This document shows positions 21,801 through 31,609 of a DNA stretch of 64,000 nucleotides, one piece after another (position 1 is the stretch's first letter; every line of letters starts with the position of its first letter). The stretch comes from Lumbricus rubellus (lineage: Eukaryota > Annelida > Clitellata > Crassiclitellata > Lumbricidae): NCBI GenBank assembly GCA_945859605.1, contig OX243827.1, positions 5,005,845 through 5,069,844 of the forward strand. Reading direction: 5' to 3'. The notes under the pieces were generated by a model. The model was not told where the DNA came from and searched no databases. It saw only the letters and a program-made list of their open reading frames with translations. The position numbers and the translations under genes were made by a program.

Positions 21801-22345
21801 AATTCTTCTTCTTTTCCTTCAGGCTTGAATTGATCCCTCTCAACCACTCGGTCAGCCACTCGGATCCTCCTCTTCCTCTTTCCTTTGTCTTTGGTGTCTT
21901 CATTTTTCAGTTTGAGTTGTTTCATGTCCTCCCGTATCGCATCCTCCCATCTCTTCTTTTGTCGTCCCCGACTGCGTCGTCCATAGACATTCGCCTTCAT
22001 GATTCTTTTAAGGCAGCTGTTTTCCTCTCTTCTCATCACATGACCGTACCATCGCAACTTGTCCGAAATACATGCCACTCCGAGTTTCTTTCGGATGTCC
22101 TCGTTCCTGTTTCTGTCCCTGAGTGAAATTCCCAGCATCCAACGTAGCATTCTCATCTCCGTCCTCTCCAGCAATCCCTCTCCCTTTCTCGTCATCGTCC
22201 AAGCCTCTGCTCCATACATCATCACAGACCATTGTTTCATATACCTTTCCTTTAAGTTGTATTGGCATTTTGGCATCACATAGAACTGCAGTCAACTCCC
22301 TCCACTTCTGCAAAGTCAACCTGATCCTGTTTCTGAGCAGTCATT
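21801..22345 (-). mobile_element. RTE-like LINE fragment, C-terminal end
   Basis: The minus-strand frame has VMMYGAEAWTMTRK, EMRMLRWMLGISLRDR, LRWYGHVMRRE and RRSRGRQKKRW, the characteristic RTE-like C-terminus. It abuts the fiber remnant at 21800 and is 5'-truncated. Confidence 0.75.
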
Positions 22346-22366
22346 GTTGAAACAAGATAGGGTCGT

Positions 22367-22842
22367 TTCAGATAAAGTGAAACATCAGGTTGAGTGAACC
22401 AATTCTGCTAGAAATTGCCTGTGCACCAAACTATTAATGTCAAATTCACGCGGTGGCTATTTTTAGATTGCGCTGCCTCTTGGCTACCAAGTCAGCGGGT
22501 TATTTGAAACATACCTAGCAACCTCATGTTACGATCGATAGAGAAATGTCGGACGCCGACGAAAATTCCCCAAATTGAAGTGTCCTACTTTTTAGAAGGG
22601 GTATAACAAAAGTCGGTTTTACGGCTAAATGCATTAACCTATGCAGGGAATTTTTCTCTGTATGAATTCGGGCATGTGAATGAATTAAAAAAGCAGTTTA
22701 AATATCTGATTGAACGATTCCGCGAGACGTTTGTGCCAGTTTAATCATGCGGTCCACTTTGCTTGCACACATTGGTAAAGTGAACCACAAAAGTCCAACT
22801 AAAGTGAACCAGTGGTTCACTTTATCTGATAGGCTAATAGCC
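22367..22842. mobile_element. Possible small TIR element
   Basis: CAGATAAAGTGAA near 22370 is matched in reverse complement near 22828, and AAGTGAACCA-type words recur inside both ends. The unit is about 475 bp with no coding region. Target duplication was not identified, so the call is tentative. Confidence 0.35.
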
Positions 22843-22845
22843 TGG

Positions 22846-23613
22846 TAAATGAATTATAGATAGGCCTAAATTGGATATTACTTATGACTACATAAAAATC
22901 AGCCCACATTGTAAGCAAATTAATGCCAGTAGGCCTAATAATTTTATTATCGAAAAATCCATTTTTGAAGTTTAGCTATAAATTTATTTGCACCACAATG
23001 GGAAGACTCCACCATCATGGAACAAAACATAAGAAAAGAAGGAGAAAGAAAGACCAGCAAAATTGTCACTGAAAAAGACAACAATAAAAATAGACCTAGG
23101 CCTATACGTGGGACCCATGCAGGTTGTATGGAAAGAGCATTGAAAGACAACATGCTTTCGCAAAACAGGCATGCATAGGCCTATAAAAGTTTCATCCGTT
23201 TTTGGCATGTGGTGGCCAGTTATTTTGAGACTTGGCCATTGTGTGATTCAGTTTCACCAGGCAACATTGAAACATTGTATTAGGCTACCAGGTACCTAAA
23301 ATTGGCACCCAGTTGTGAGATTGTAAAAGTGTCTAACTCGAGCTTAAATAGTGGTGTTAAGAATGCAGAACCTGCATAATCCAACTCTATCAAGCAACTT
23401 TAGCAGTGCCTTAGTTTTTGGTCTCGGTTCAAGCACAGGCATTGAGACAATGTCAACTTTACAGGTATTATTTTGGTACCACAGTGTGTTTCTTAGTTCC
23501 AGCAAAAATTTATTATGCAAGCTAGGCTTTAATAAGATGCAAGAAATTTTGACTCACAGAACTAACATTAGGCCTCTCCCAGTACTATCAAAAATTGTAG
23601 AGAATCAAATCTT
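22846..23613. other. No recognisable gene; insertion site of the young Polinton
   Basis: Repeated TAGGCCTA-type words and no protein similarity that I can support. A frame at 23351-23635 is open but runs into the Polinton end and is not called. A 15-bp string (GCACAGGCATTGAGA) near 23436 recurs inverted at about 39612 on the other side of the Polinton. AACCAT at 23614-23619 is the left target duplication. Confidence 0.5.
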
Positions 23614-23619
23614 AACCAT

Positions 23620-23751
23620 AGTAGAAGCCCAATAAGGCGCCTGAGACATTTGACCAATACGGCCTTCACCTCCGCCCATTTGACCTATACAGCCTTAAAA
23701 ATTGAGTGCCCGCACAGTTTGACCAATACTATGCTTACTTTTTCATATTCA
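23620..23751 (+). repeat. Left terminal inverted repeat of the young Polinton
   Basis: It matches the reverse complement of 39145-39306 with few differences. It contains repeated CATTTGACCNATACGGCC-type units about 31 bp apart. The left end has two such units plus a CAGTTTGACCAATACT variant; the right end has an extra one. Confidence 0.93.
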
Positions 23752-23874
23752 GCCAATGCCAGCCTTACTTTTTTAATTAGACGTCCGGCGTAAAAAATTT
23801 TTTCTCTTGTGTATAGAAAATAACTGAAAATGGAATATACAGCTCGGCCTAAAGACAAGAGATCCCAATATAAA

Positions 23875-26800
23875 ATGGACTACTCATCGTATAATCTGAA
23901 AGAATTACGACAAATTCCTAAACAGAGAGGATAAAGAGGATACTCGAGTTTGCGAAAAGCGGAACTCATAGCGCTCATATCGCTGGGAGATCGACTAGGC
24001 GCTCGGGCCCGGGTCAACAAAGCACCGGCGCATACTCCCGCCACTGTGCGAGAATTGCGAGAAATTGCAAAAAAGAGAGGCGTGCGAGGATACTCGAGAT
24101 TAGCAAAAGCGGAACTTACGGCATTCTTGACTACTACTTGGAAATTTTTGCATCCGGGGAAAAATAAAACAGTTTTTTCGGATTGGTTGACTAGCGAGAT
24201 TAGTCAGTTACCTCCTCAAATAAAACCGCCCATTCATAGGTTCAAACTTCGAGAGACTGCGACGGCTATCAAAGGGTTTACAAAAAGATACACGATCGAT
24301 GGCGACAGCAGGATCGATGTTGCAACTTTTCTCAAGGCTGTAAGACCGCAGGTAGTTAGGCTGCTAGCGAAAAATCGAGGGGTAAAAGTTCAACTCGATC
24401 TCATGTGCGTAATGGAGAAAGTAGATATGAAAACTGGCGAGGTAGTAACGGCCGAGCCTAATTTCAAATCAAAGAGTGATATTATTTTAGAAGCAACCGA
24501 TGTGAGGGAAATATATACCAACGCAGCGGATAAAATTAAGGAGAGCATGGCCAGTTTTCAAATGCGGGGGAGTAATTGGAGATTCAAAACCGTTTTGAAG
24601 TTGGATATCGATACGGTGGTATATAAACCATTGAAAGGAAGTTCTTATATTCCACTTCCAGATTATTTAGCGAATAAAAAGGCTATTATTAATATGAAGA
24701 ACGAAGACGATGAATGCTTCAAGTCATTGGTCTGGTATCGAATTCCCTGTAGCAGCGGATGCTAATGTGCTGAGTAAGTTTGAGAGAAATAATAATATTA
24801 GTGTTAATGTTTTTGGTTACGAGAAAGATGTGAATATATTCCCACTATATATATCAAAGCATGTGAATGATAGGTGTGTATAACTATTACTCATTTCTGA
24901 TGAGGAAAAGAAGCATTATTGCTGGATCAAGAATTTTAACAGATTGCTAGCACTACGAACAGAAAAATCCCATAATTCAATGCACTATTGCAGAAGATGT
25001 TTAATCGGTTACAGAAAAGTAGAATCGCTTCACAAACATACTGAGTACTGTTCGCAGCAGGACGTCCAAAAGATAGAACTACCCAAACCAGGGACTACGC
25101 TAAGTTTTACACATTATTATAGAAAGATGCGTGTACCGTTTTTGTATTTTGCCGACTTTGAATCGTTCATCAAACCTATCGGTACATGTCAGCCCGTTCC
25201 TAGCACGTCTTACACCAACAAGTATCAAAAACATACGCCCAGCTCGTTTTGTTATCACTTGAAATGCTTCGACGATGATGTTTATTCCCAAGAGCCGGTG
25301 CGGTTTACAGCTGAAAACGACGACGATGATGTTGCTCAGTTATTCATAGACTCTATCGAAGAAAATGTAAAACGAATATACAACGAGTTCAAATTCCCCA
25401 AGAAGATGATATTCGGCAAAACTGAACAGAAATGTTATGATGAGGCTGTCAACTGCCATATCTGTGGAGGAGAGTTGCGCGAAGATCGAGTTCGAGATCA
25501 CTGTCATTTGACTGGAAAATTTAGAGGTGCCGCTCACAACCTTTGTAATCTGAAATACAAAGTCCCCAAGTTCTTCCCTGTCGTATTTCACAATTTGACC
25601 GGTTATGACGGCCATTTATTTATCAAGAAATTACGAGGTGAACACGGCGAGAAAATCAAATGCATTCCCTGCAATGAAGAAAAGTATATCTCATTCAGCC
25701 GAGAGGTCGTCGTCGATAAATTTGTCGACAAAGATGGGAAAGAGCAAGTAGTCAAGCGCGAATTACGTTTCATCGATAGTTTTAGATTCATGCCTTCGAG
25801 TCTCGACGCGTTATCGAAAAATCTTCAGAAAGATCAGTGCAAGAATTTAGGGAAATTTTTTGAGGGTGAGAAGTTGGATCTTTTACTCAGAAAAGGCGTT
25901 TACCCATATGATTACGTCGATGGTGTTGAAAAATTAAACGAAACCGAATTACCATTGAAGCATGCCTTCTATTCAAAACTAACCGATTCGGGCATCAGCG
26001 AAAAAGATTACGAGCACGCGAAAACGGTATGGGACAAATTTGAATGCAAAACATTACGCCAATATCACGACTTGTACAATTTATCGGATGTTCTATTATT
26101 AGCGGATGTCTTTGAAAACTTTAGAGACGTCTGTATGAAGAACTACACCTAGATCCTGCGTGGTATTATACTTCGCCTGGACTTGCTTGGGACGCGGCGT
26201 TGAAGACGACTGGCGTAGAGTTGGAGTTGTTGAGTGACTACGATATGTTATTGATGGTCAAGCAGGGAATACGAGGGGGTGTAAGCACGATTTCACATCG
26301 ATACGCGAAGGCGAACAACGAGTACATGGGGGAAGCTTTCAATCCCACCCAGCATTCAGTATTCATTCCATACTTGGACGCGAACAACTTGTACGGATGG
26401 GCGATGAGCAAACCGTTACCAACTCATGGGTTTGAATGGATGAACGATGACGAATTGAATGATTGGAGAAACATTACCGAACGAGATGGCGTGGGATGTG
26501 TGTTAGAAGTCGATTTAGAATATCCAAAGGAATTGCACGACCTGCATAATGATTGGATAATCATTATGCAGGTCGAGAGTGTAAAACCTGCGGGATCGAA
26601 TGTCTCAAAACTAATTCCAAACTTGAATGATAAAAAGAAGTACGTCGTTCATTACGGAAATTTAAAATTGTACGAAAGGCTCGGATTGAAAATCATTAAA
26701 ATACACCGGGGAATAAAATTCGTGGAAAGTGCCTGGCTGAAAAAGTATATCGATCTGAATACCAGCCTGAGAATGAAAGCTACGAACGATTTTGAGAAAG

Positions 26801-27615
26801 ACTTTTTCAAACTGATGAACAATAGCGTTTTCGGTAAAACAATGGAAGCTATCGAGAATCGAGTTGACATACGATTGGTGAGTGATGAGAAGGAAGCTAT
26901 CAAGCTAGTCGCGAAAACTAATTACGACAGACGAACGATTTTCGATGAAAACCTCATCGCCGTTCACATGAAAAAGACCAAGTTGTTTTACAACAAGCCG
27001 ATATATCTAGGAATGTGTATATTAGACATCAGTAAGACGCTCATGTATGATTTTCATTATAATTACATCAAGGCCAAGTACGGAGATAGGGCCAAGCTAT
27101 TATTCACCGATACTGATTCTTTGGCGTATGAAATTAAAACGGAAGACTTCTACAAAGATATTTCCCCCGACGTCCAAAGTATGTTCGATACTTCAGACTA
27201 TCCGAGAGATCACCCGTCGGGTATAGAATCTGGCGTTAATAAAAAAGTGGTTGGTATGTTCAAAGACGAGGCTGCGGGAAAACAAATCGAAGAATTTGTC
27301 GGACTGCGATCCAAGTTGTACTCTTACAAGATGGCGGGTGAAGACTACAAGAAATGTAAAGGTGTGAAAAAGAACGTCGTCAAGAAATCAATCACTCACG
27401 CAGATTACAAAGACTGCGTGTTTACGAAAAGACAACAGTCGAGAGCGATGAACGTCATTCGATCCTATCGCCATGAAATTTACACCGAAGAAGTAAATAA
27501 AATAGCTCTGTCTGCCGACGACGACAAAAGAGTAATAATGGACGACGGGATTCATACCCTAGCGGGCCTAGCCTATGGGCACTACACGCTGAAAACTAAA
27601 CAAAATAAAGAATAA
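23875..27615 (+). pseudogene. Protein-primed DNA polymerase B with N-terminal SAP motifs, disrupted
   Basis: Replicates the element by protein priming. The N-terminus has two SAP-like motifs (YNLKELRQIPKQRG and VRELREIAKKRGVRGYS) with an in-frame TAA at 23932-23934 inside the first. A CRRC...H...C zinc motif follows, then exonuclease motif DFES (25154), an endonuclease VII-like insert (CHICGG, DHCHLTGKFRG, HNLCN), HNLTGYDGHL and YNLSDVLLLAD. Polymerase motifs are DANNLYGW (A), NNSVFGKTM (B) and TDTDS (C, 27106-27120). Breaks: a frameshift near 24735 with a stop at about 24881, and a one-base shift near 26145. A 17-bp palindrome at 26538-26575 replaces the usual LAPE-type motif. The start (23875 or 23830) is uncertain. 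Catalytic residues are present but the ORF is not continuous. Confidence 0.9.
26538..26575 (+). other. Perfect palindrome inside PolB
   Basis: A 17-bp stem (26538-26554 and 26559-26575) with a 4-nt loop GGAT. It replaces sequence that in the decayed copy (near 49400-49420, minus strand) still encodes a LAP motif, and adds about two codons without changing frame. This is the footprint expected of a local template switch. Confidence 0.8.
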
Positions 27616-27631
27616 TTTACACTAATATAAA

Positions 27632-27957
27632 ATGGATGCGGTAAAAGTGTGTACCAAATGCAAAATGGAAAAAGCTTGGACGAATTTCACAAAGATCATA
27701 CGCAAAAGAACGGAAGCTATCCAAGCTGCAAACTTTGTAAAAATGCCAAAGTAAAGGAGCTTGCACACAAATACGCAAGACAGGAAAATAGGGAGACAAA
27801 AGACACAAAAGTTTGCAGTCGGTGTAAAATAAATAAGAACATATCGGAATACGTCAACAATCGATTTCAAAAAGATGGAAAGGCGAATGAATGCAAAAAT
27901 TGTAGGCAAAAATATTATCTCGCCTGCGTAGAAGCTCGAAAGCTCATTAGTTTGTGA
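27632..27957 (+). pseudogene. Double CxxC zinc protein, N-terminal part of an HNH-type gene, frameshifted
   Basis: Starting at ATG 27632 the product begins MDAVKVCTKCKMEK, then a one-base shift around 27672 moves the continuation into the frame open at 27649-27957. Two repeats have the form CxxC-x-K...F/Y...D/K-G...CKxC (VCTKC ... SCKLC; VCSRCKINKN ... ECKNC), as in phage and NCLDV HNH or endonuclease VII-like proteins. The HNH half is missing: the gene ends soon after CRQKYYLACVEARKL. In the old Polinton a sequence encoding WHHDHVLPI with an upstream GEVLKGKSKSQT segment lies at the equivalent place (41180-41385), so the young copy looks truncated. Confidence 0.6.
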
Positions 27958-27979
27958 AACATCTAGATGAAATATTAAA

Positions 27980-28504
27980 ATGAGCTATACAACTGTGAAA
28001 AATATAAATGTCGAAGGCGTAGTCCTCCCGAATCATCCGTTGACGAATTTTGAACTACTAGATGCTGCTAAGAAGCTCAATATCCCTAATTTCCGGGGAG
28101 TATTTCTCAGAGACGAGCTGCCGAAGACACCTAGACGGACTGAATGCGGGATATTGAATCTAGACGATTCTAATGGAACCGGCTCGCACTGGGTCGCTTT
28201 TTTGAAGAACGGTAGGGATAAAATATATTTCGACAGCTATGGCCTGCCCCCTCCTACAGAACTGGTAAAGTATTTACACTGGGTCGCTTTTTTGAAGAAC
28301 GGTAGGGATAAAATATATTTCGACAGCTATGGCCTGCCCCCTCCTACAGAACTGGTAAAGTATTTACAGAGTCCTGTGTACTACAATAGCGAACGCGTAC
28401 AGCCCGACAACGAAGTGTTTTGCGGTCATTTATGCCTGCACGTCTTGAAAAAAACATGCAAAGATGGAGCGACTTTTCAAGAAGTTATAAACGGCCTGCA
28501 TTAA
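27980..28504 (+). CDS. Adenain-like cysteine protease with internal duplication
   Basis: Expected to cleave capsid precursors during virion maturation. The ORF is 174 aa with ATG at 27980, preceded by an A/T-rich promoter-like stretch. It shows N-terminal NHPLTNFELLDAAKKL and FRGVFLRDELP, the catalytic His in GSHWVAF, the acidic residue in YFDSYG, and the C-terminal QPDNEVFCGHLCLHVL with the catalytic Cys. The 90-bp segment carrying His and Asp (28187-28276) is repeated exactly at 28277-28366, so the protein has two His-Asp blocks and one Cys. The frame stays open. Whether the enzyme still folds is unknown; the duplication may also be an assembly error. Confidence 0.85.
   Translation: MSYTTVKNINVEGVVLPNHPLTNFELLDAAKKLNIPNFRGVFLRDELPKTPRRTECGILNLDDSNGTGSHWVAFLKNGRDKIYFDSYGLPPPTELVKYLHWVAFLKNGRDKIYFDSYGLPPPTELVKYLQSPVYYNSERVQPDNEVFCGHLCLHVLKKTCKDGATFQEVINGLH
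28187..28366 (+). repeat. Perfect in-frame 90-bp tandem duplication in the protease gene
   Basis: Units 28187-28276 and 28277-28366 are identical. Each encodes 30 residues from HWVAF to LVKYL. Identity without any substitution implies a very recent event. Confidence 0.95.
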
Positions 28505-28535
28505 AAATTATTATAATTATTTCGCCTTGTAAAAA

Positions 28536-29285
28536 ATGCCTGTCGATAAATTTGGACATACAGATTCAGGATCTACTCAAAGAGTAATTGCTGGAGGAGT
28601 TACTGAAAGTCAAGTAAATAGTACTTTTCTAAGGCTAGATGGAGCAAACCCAGCGACCGGAGATCTAAATATGAGTGGTCATACTATTAGAGGTCTACCT
28701 ACAACGAATACAACGAATACAGCGAATACTCCGGAAGCGGGAATAGATGAGGCTGTAAGTCGGGGGCAAGTAATAGATTTACTGCGGAATCACGACGACG
28801 TTCCGACCAACAATAATCATTTGACGAATAAGAAATACGTCGATGAGCAACTTACTTCGAAAGTGGCGGCGGTAGTAGGACCCGTGGTTAGCGCTTACAG
28901 TTCAACTCAACAGGCTATAATCGCTAGAACTCACACTGCAGTTACTTTTGACGTAATAAGATGCGGTACCGCAAAACACGGTATTGAACAGGGTATCGGA
29001 ACGACTTCTTTCTTCACCAGTAAAGCCGGGTACTATATCGTTTCGGCGTACATAGAATTTTGCAACAATAGTAATACCGCGTATGGCACCGTCCACCTGT
29101 ATAAAAATGGGGCGTCGTACATGCAAATTGCGGGCGGAGGGAGCTCGAAAGGTTCGCAAAACCATTCAATCGGTAGTAACATAGTTTTTCTAGACGAGTT
29201 CGATTACCTCAGCATACACGCTTTTTCATCCATCGCTACGAACATTTTGTGTAGGGACTTTTCAGCGGTATTCTTACGGCCCTAA
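28536..29285 (+). CDS. Fiber-like protein 1 with C1q-like head
   Basis: 249 aa. The first 36 residues (MPVDKFGHTDSGSTQRVIAG...) are almost identical to those of the next gene. They are followed by RLDGANPATGDLNMSGHTI, a phage-tail-like shaft motif, and LTNKKYVDEQLTSK. The C-terminal part (from about residue 118) has the alternating pattern of a C1q/TNF-type jelly roll: TAVTFDVIRCGT, SKAGYYIVSAYIEF, VHLYKNGASYM and a terminal CRDFSAVFLRP. I infer a trimeric receptor-binding spike at the capsid vertex, by analogy with adenovirus fiber. No TM segment or signal peptide. The gene is 31 bp after the protease stop. Confidence 0.75.
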   Translation: MPVDKFGHTDSGSTQRVIAGGVTESQVNSTFLRLDGANPATGDLNMSGHTIRGLPTTNTTNTANTPEAGIDEAVSRGQVIDLLRNHDDVPTNNNHLTNKKYVDEQLTSKVAAVVGPVVSAYSSTQQAIIARTHTAVTFDVIRCGTAKHGIEQGIGTTSFFTSKAGYYIVSAYIEFCNNSNTAYGTVHLYKNGASYMQIAGGGSSKGSQNHSIGSNIVFLDEFDYLSIHAFSSIATNILCRDFSAVFLRP

Positions 29286-29309
29286 TTAATAAAAATTATT
29301 ATATTCAAA

Positions 29310-30185
29310 ATGCCTGTTGACAAATTTGGACATACCGATTCTGGCTCTACGCAAAGAGTAATTGCTGGAGGTGTTACTTTTAGTCAAGTAAATAGTACTT
29401 TTCTAAGGCTAGATGGTGATAACAACATTACGGGAGATATAGATATGCGCGGTCATCATCTCGTTGGTCTGCCGACTGATTACCCTTTTGCGGGTAACGA
29501 TGATGATGCTATAAGTTTAGCTCAGGCTACTGCCCTAGTCGTTGATAAAACAGCGGATATCGCTTCTAGAGATTACGTTTCGGGTATGAGGGTATCCCCG
29601 GGCAATCTAGTGAGAAATACGAAGAGTGGTATTATATATAGGTTCGAAGGAACGGCTGGAGCTATAACAGCGGCACCAGCATTGTCCCCGAATTGGAGGC
29701 CTACAACCGGACCGGCTATTTGTGCGTTGAAGGAGTCGGCAACATCGGGTGCGCCCGCAAGCTTGACTGGCGGATTCTCGGGCGACGATGTACAGCACGA
29801 CCAATTAACGATCATCGTTATAAATACGGATTCGGCGTATACGGCGGCTGAAGGGGTAATAACTATTCCTCGTACGGGTGTATATCGACTTAGCGGATTC
29901 GCGAATTTCATGATCGGAAATGTGCGGAGTGATGATGTGGTAAAAAAAATAGTCAGGGTTGCGTATTTCAAATCCGAGATACATAATAACGAACTTATTG
30001 GATACATGGCGGGCGGACTAACAGTCGACAGCAGAGTATCGCTCGTATTACCAACCGCCGCCATGTCTTTAGTCGCCGGCGACCCGCTCGGTATGAGGGT
30101 ATATTCCGCCGAATTCGACAATCCAAAGGTTACCTCCCTTCTTATTGTGGCTGGATGTGGATTGCAGGTCGAGTTTCTATACTAA
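29310..30185 (+). CDS. Fiber-like protein 2 with a different C1q-like head
   Basis: 291 aa. It shares the N-terminal anchor with fiber 1 (VTFSQVNSTFLRLDGDNN) and a shaft motif NITGDIDMRGHHLVGL. A middle segment reads GMRVSPGNLVRNTKSG. The C-terminal domain has IPRTGVYRLSGFANFMI, LGMRVYSAEF and ends GLQVEFLY, compatible with a C1q-like jelly roll but clearly different from fiber 1. It lies 24 bp after fiber 1. A decayed homolog occurs in the old Polinton (17995-20225). The last codons run up to the convergent hairpin. Confidence 0.72.
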   Translation: MPVDKFGHTDSGSTQRVIAGGVTFSQVNSTFLRLDGDNNITGDIDMRGHHLVGLPTDYPFAGNDDDAISLAQATALVVDKTADIASRDYVSGMRVSPGNLVRNTKSGIIYRFEGTAGAITAAPALSPNWRPTTGPAICALKESATSGAPASLTGGFSGDDVQHDQLTIIVINTDSAYTAAEGVITIPRTGVYRLSGFANFMIGNVRSDDVVKKIVRVAYFKSEIHNNELIGYMAGGLTVDSRVSLVLPTAAMSLVAGDPLGMRVYSAEFDNPKVTSLLIVAGCGLQVEFLY

Positions 30186-30202
30186 GTCCGTATTTTTCCG
30201 TT

Positions 30203-30236
30203 GATACCTATCGTCTGAGAACGCACGATAGGTATC
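30203..30236. terminator. Perfect 12-bp stem hairpin between convergent gene blocks
   Basis: GATACCTATCGT and ACGATAGGTATC pair perfectly around a 10-nt loop. It sits 18 bp after the fiber 2 stop and 57 bp before the MCP stop on the other strand. A homologous hairpin is kept at 17946-17979 in the old element. It probably marks the end of both transcription units (inference). Confidence 0.7.
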
Positions 30237-30292
30237 TACAAGTCTCAAAGTCTCATTATTCAGAACTGTCATCGACCATTCTATCATGAACT

Positions 30293-31582
30293 TCAATATA
30301 CCACACTCATTTTCTGTCCGTCCGATTGAAACCTCAGTAACTTGTCTGAAATCACCATTGCGTACGCTTCCGTATTAGCTGGTGGCGCCGTATTAAACGT
30401 ACCTTTGATCTGGATATCGACCACCGATGACTTCAGACGCTCGGATTGCTTGCTCACGTCAAACACCATAATCGGAAACAGATCTTTGAAGTCCGAGGGT
30501 GTGATATTGCTTTGCGTCGTTAGTTTGTCCATTCCATAGTATTTTTCACTGAACGCGGCTGCTGCTCGGTACACCCGCGAGAATTGTTGATTCGGAAATG
30601 ATAGGTTATAGTCGACAACTGGATATCGGTCCTGGTTCATCATCACGAACATGTTTTTGAGATCGCAATGATTGAAAACGGATGGATTGTGTTCTTGATC
30701 GCCGCTTTTGTCGGTTTGAAAACCCAAGATGATGTACCTAGGCTTCTCGGGTAATGTCTTGACGCTAAGTCTCCAGCTAAAATTAGTCGACTGTGCGACG
30801 GAGGTGGTATCGCATTGACGGGCTCTGTACGCAACTGGCAACGACGCTTTCGATTCGATCGTTTTGTACAATTGCATCTTCTCCATATCCGCGGGAATAA
30901 CGTGCGGCATGAACCACGAGATTTTATCCAGCCTAACTTTCCCTGCGCCCGCAGCGGCGAGTCTAAAAATTGCGTCATCATCGGCTTTACGAACCAGAGT
31001 TAGCGTATGTTTCACACCAAAAACAACCTTGTCGTAATCATCGCAAAATCCGAAAATATGCTTCAATGGAACTACAAAGCTAAAAGTACCTTTGGCATTT
31101 GGTTTTTGAATTATATACGACTGTCTCACGGCGAAACCTTGATTATTCGCGGTAGCAGCCGTCGCTCCGCTGTCCTTGTACCACAACTGATTCAATCCTT
31201 GAGCTAGTTGAAAGTCATTCGGGTACTTGAGTAATCCGAGCATCGTCGTTGCTTGACCCGGGTGAAATAACGATTCAATTTCCTGATTCGACAGGGAATA
31301 CGAAATTTGACTGAAAAGATGCATGAGCCCATTATTCGTAAGGGTTGCTTCATCGGCATTGACGTAGAAGGTGTTGTCCGCCTTCGTCAATCTACCCTCG
31401 AACAGCAGGTAAGATTCTGCCGGATGACAAAATAAATCTTGAAGTTCGATGTTTATTCTAATCTCGCCGGAGGTGTTTAGATTCGCCCCCGATATCGGCT
31501 CATACTCGTACCATTCGTAGCGTTCGACGCTTTCATCGCTCAATGGTTGTTCGGTAAATCTCAGAATATCAGATGATTGCAT
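30293..31582 (-). CDS. Major capsid protein, double jelly-roll type
   Basis: 429 aa, in the size range of Polinton MCPs. It should form the hexon-like trimers of an icosahedral virion. Recognisable stretches are MHLFSQISYSLSNQEIESLF, the KISWFMPHVIPADMEKM region, RARQCDTTSVAQS, then KPRYIILGFQT and MNQDRYPVVDYNLSF, a pattern shared by Polinton and adenovirus-like hexons. It ends with a DGQKMSVVY tail. The ATG at 31582 is preceded on the minus strand by an A/T-rich run. No disruption seen. It is first from the 3' end of a six- to eight-gene minus-strand block. Confidence 0.85.
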   Translation of the reverse strand: MQSSDILRFTEQPLSDESVERYEWYEYEPISGANLNTSGEIRINIELQDLFCHPAESYLLFEGRLTKADNTFYVNADEATLTNNGLMHLFSQISYSLSNQEIESLFHPGQATTMLGLLKYPNDFQLAQGLNQLWYKDSGATAATANNQGFAVRQSYIIQKPNAKGTFSFVVPLKHIFGFCDDYDKVVFGVKHTLTLVRKADDDAIFRLAAAGAGKVRLDKISWFMPHVIPADMEKMQLYKTIESKASLPVAYRARQCDTTSVAQSTNFSWRLSVKTLPEKPRYIILGFQTDKSGDQEHNPSVFNHCDLKNMFVMMNQDRYPVVDYNLSFPNQQFSRVYRAAAAFSEKYYGMDKLTTQSNITPSDFKDLFPIMVFDVSKQSERLKSSVVDIQIKGTFNTAPPANTEAYAMVISDKLLRFQSDGQKMSVVY

Positions 31583-31609
31583 TTTTTACTATTACGCGAT
31601 AATATTTTT

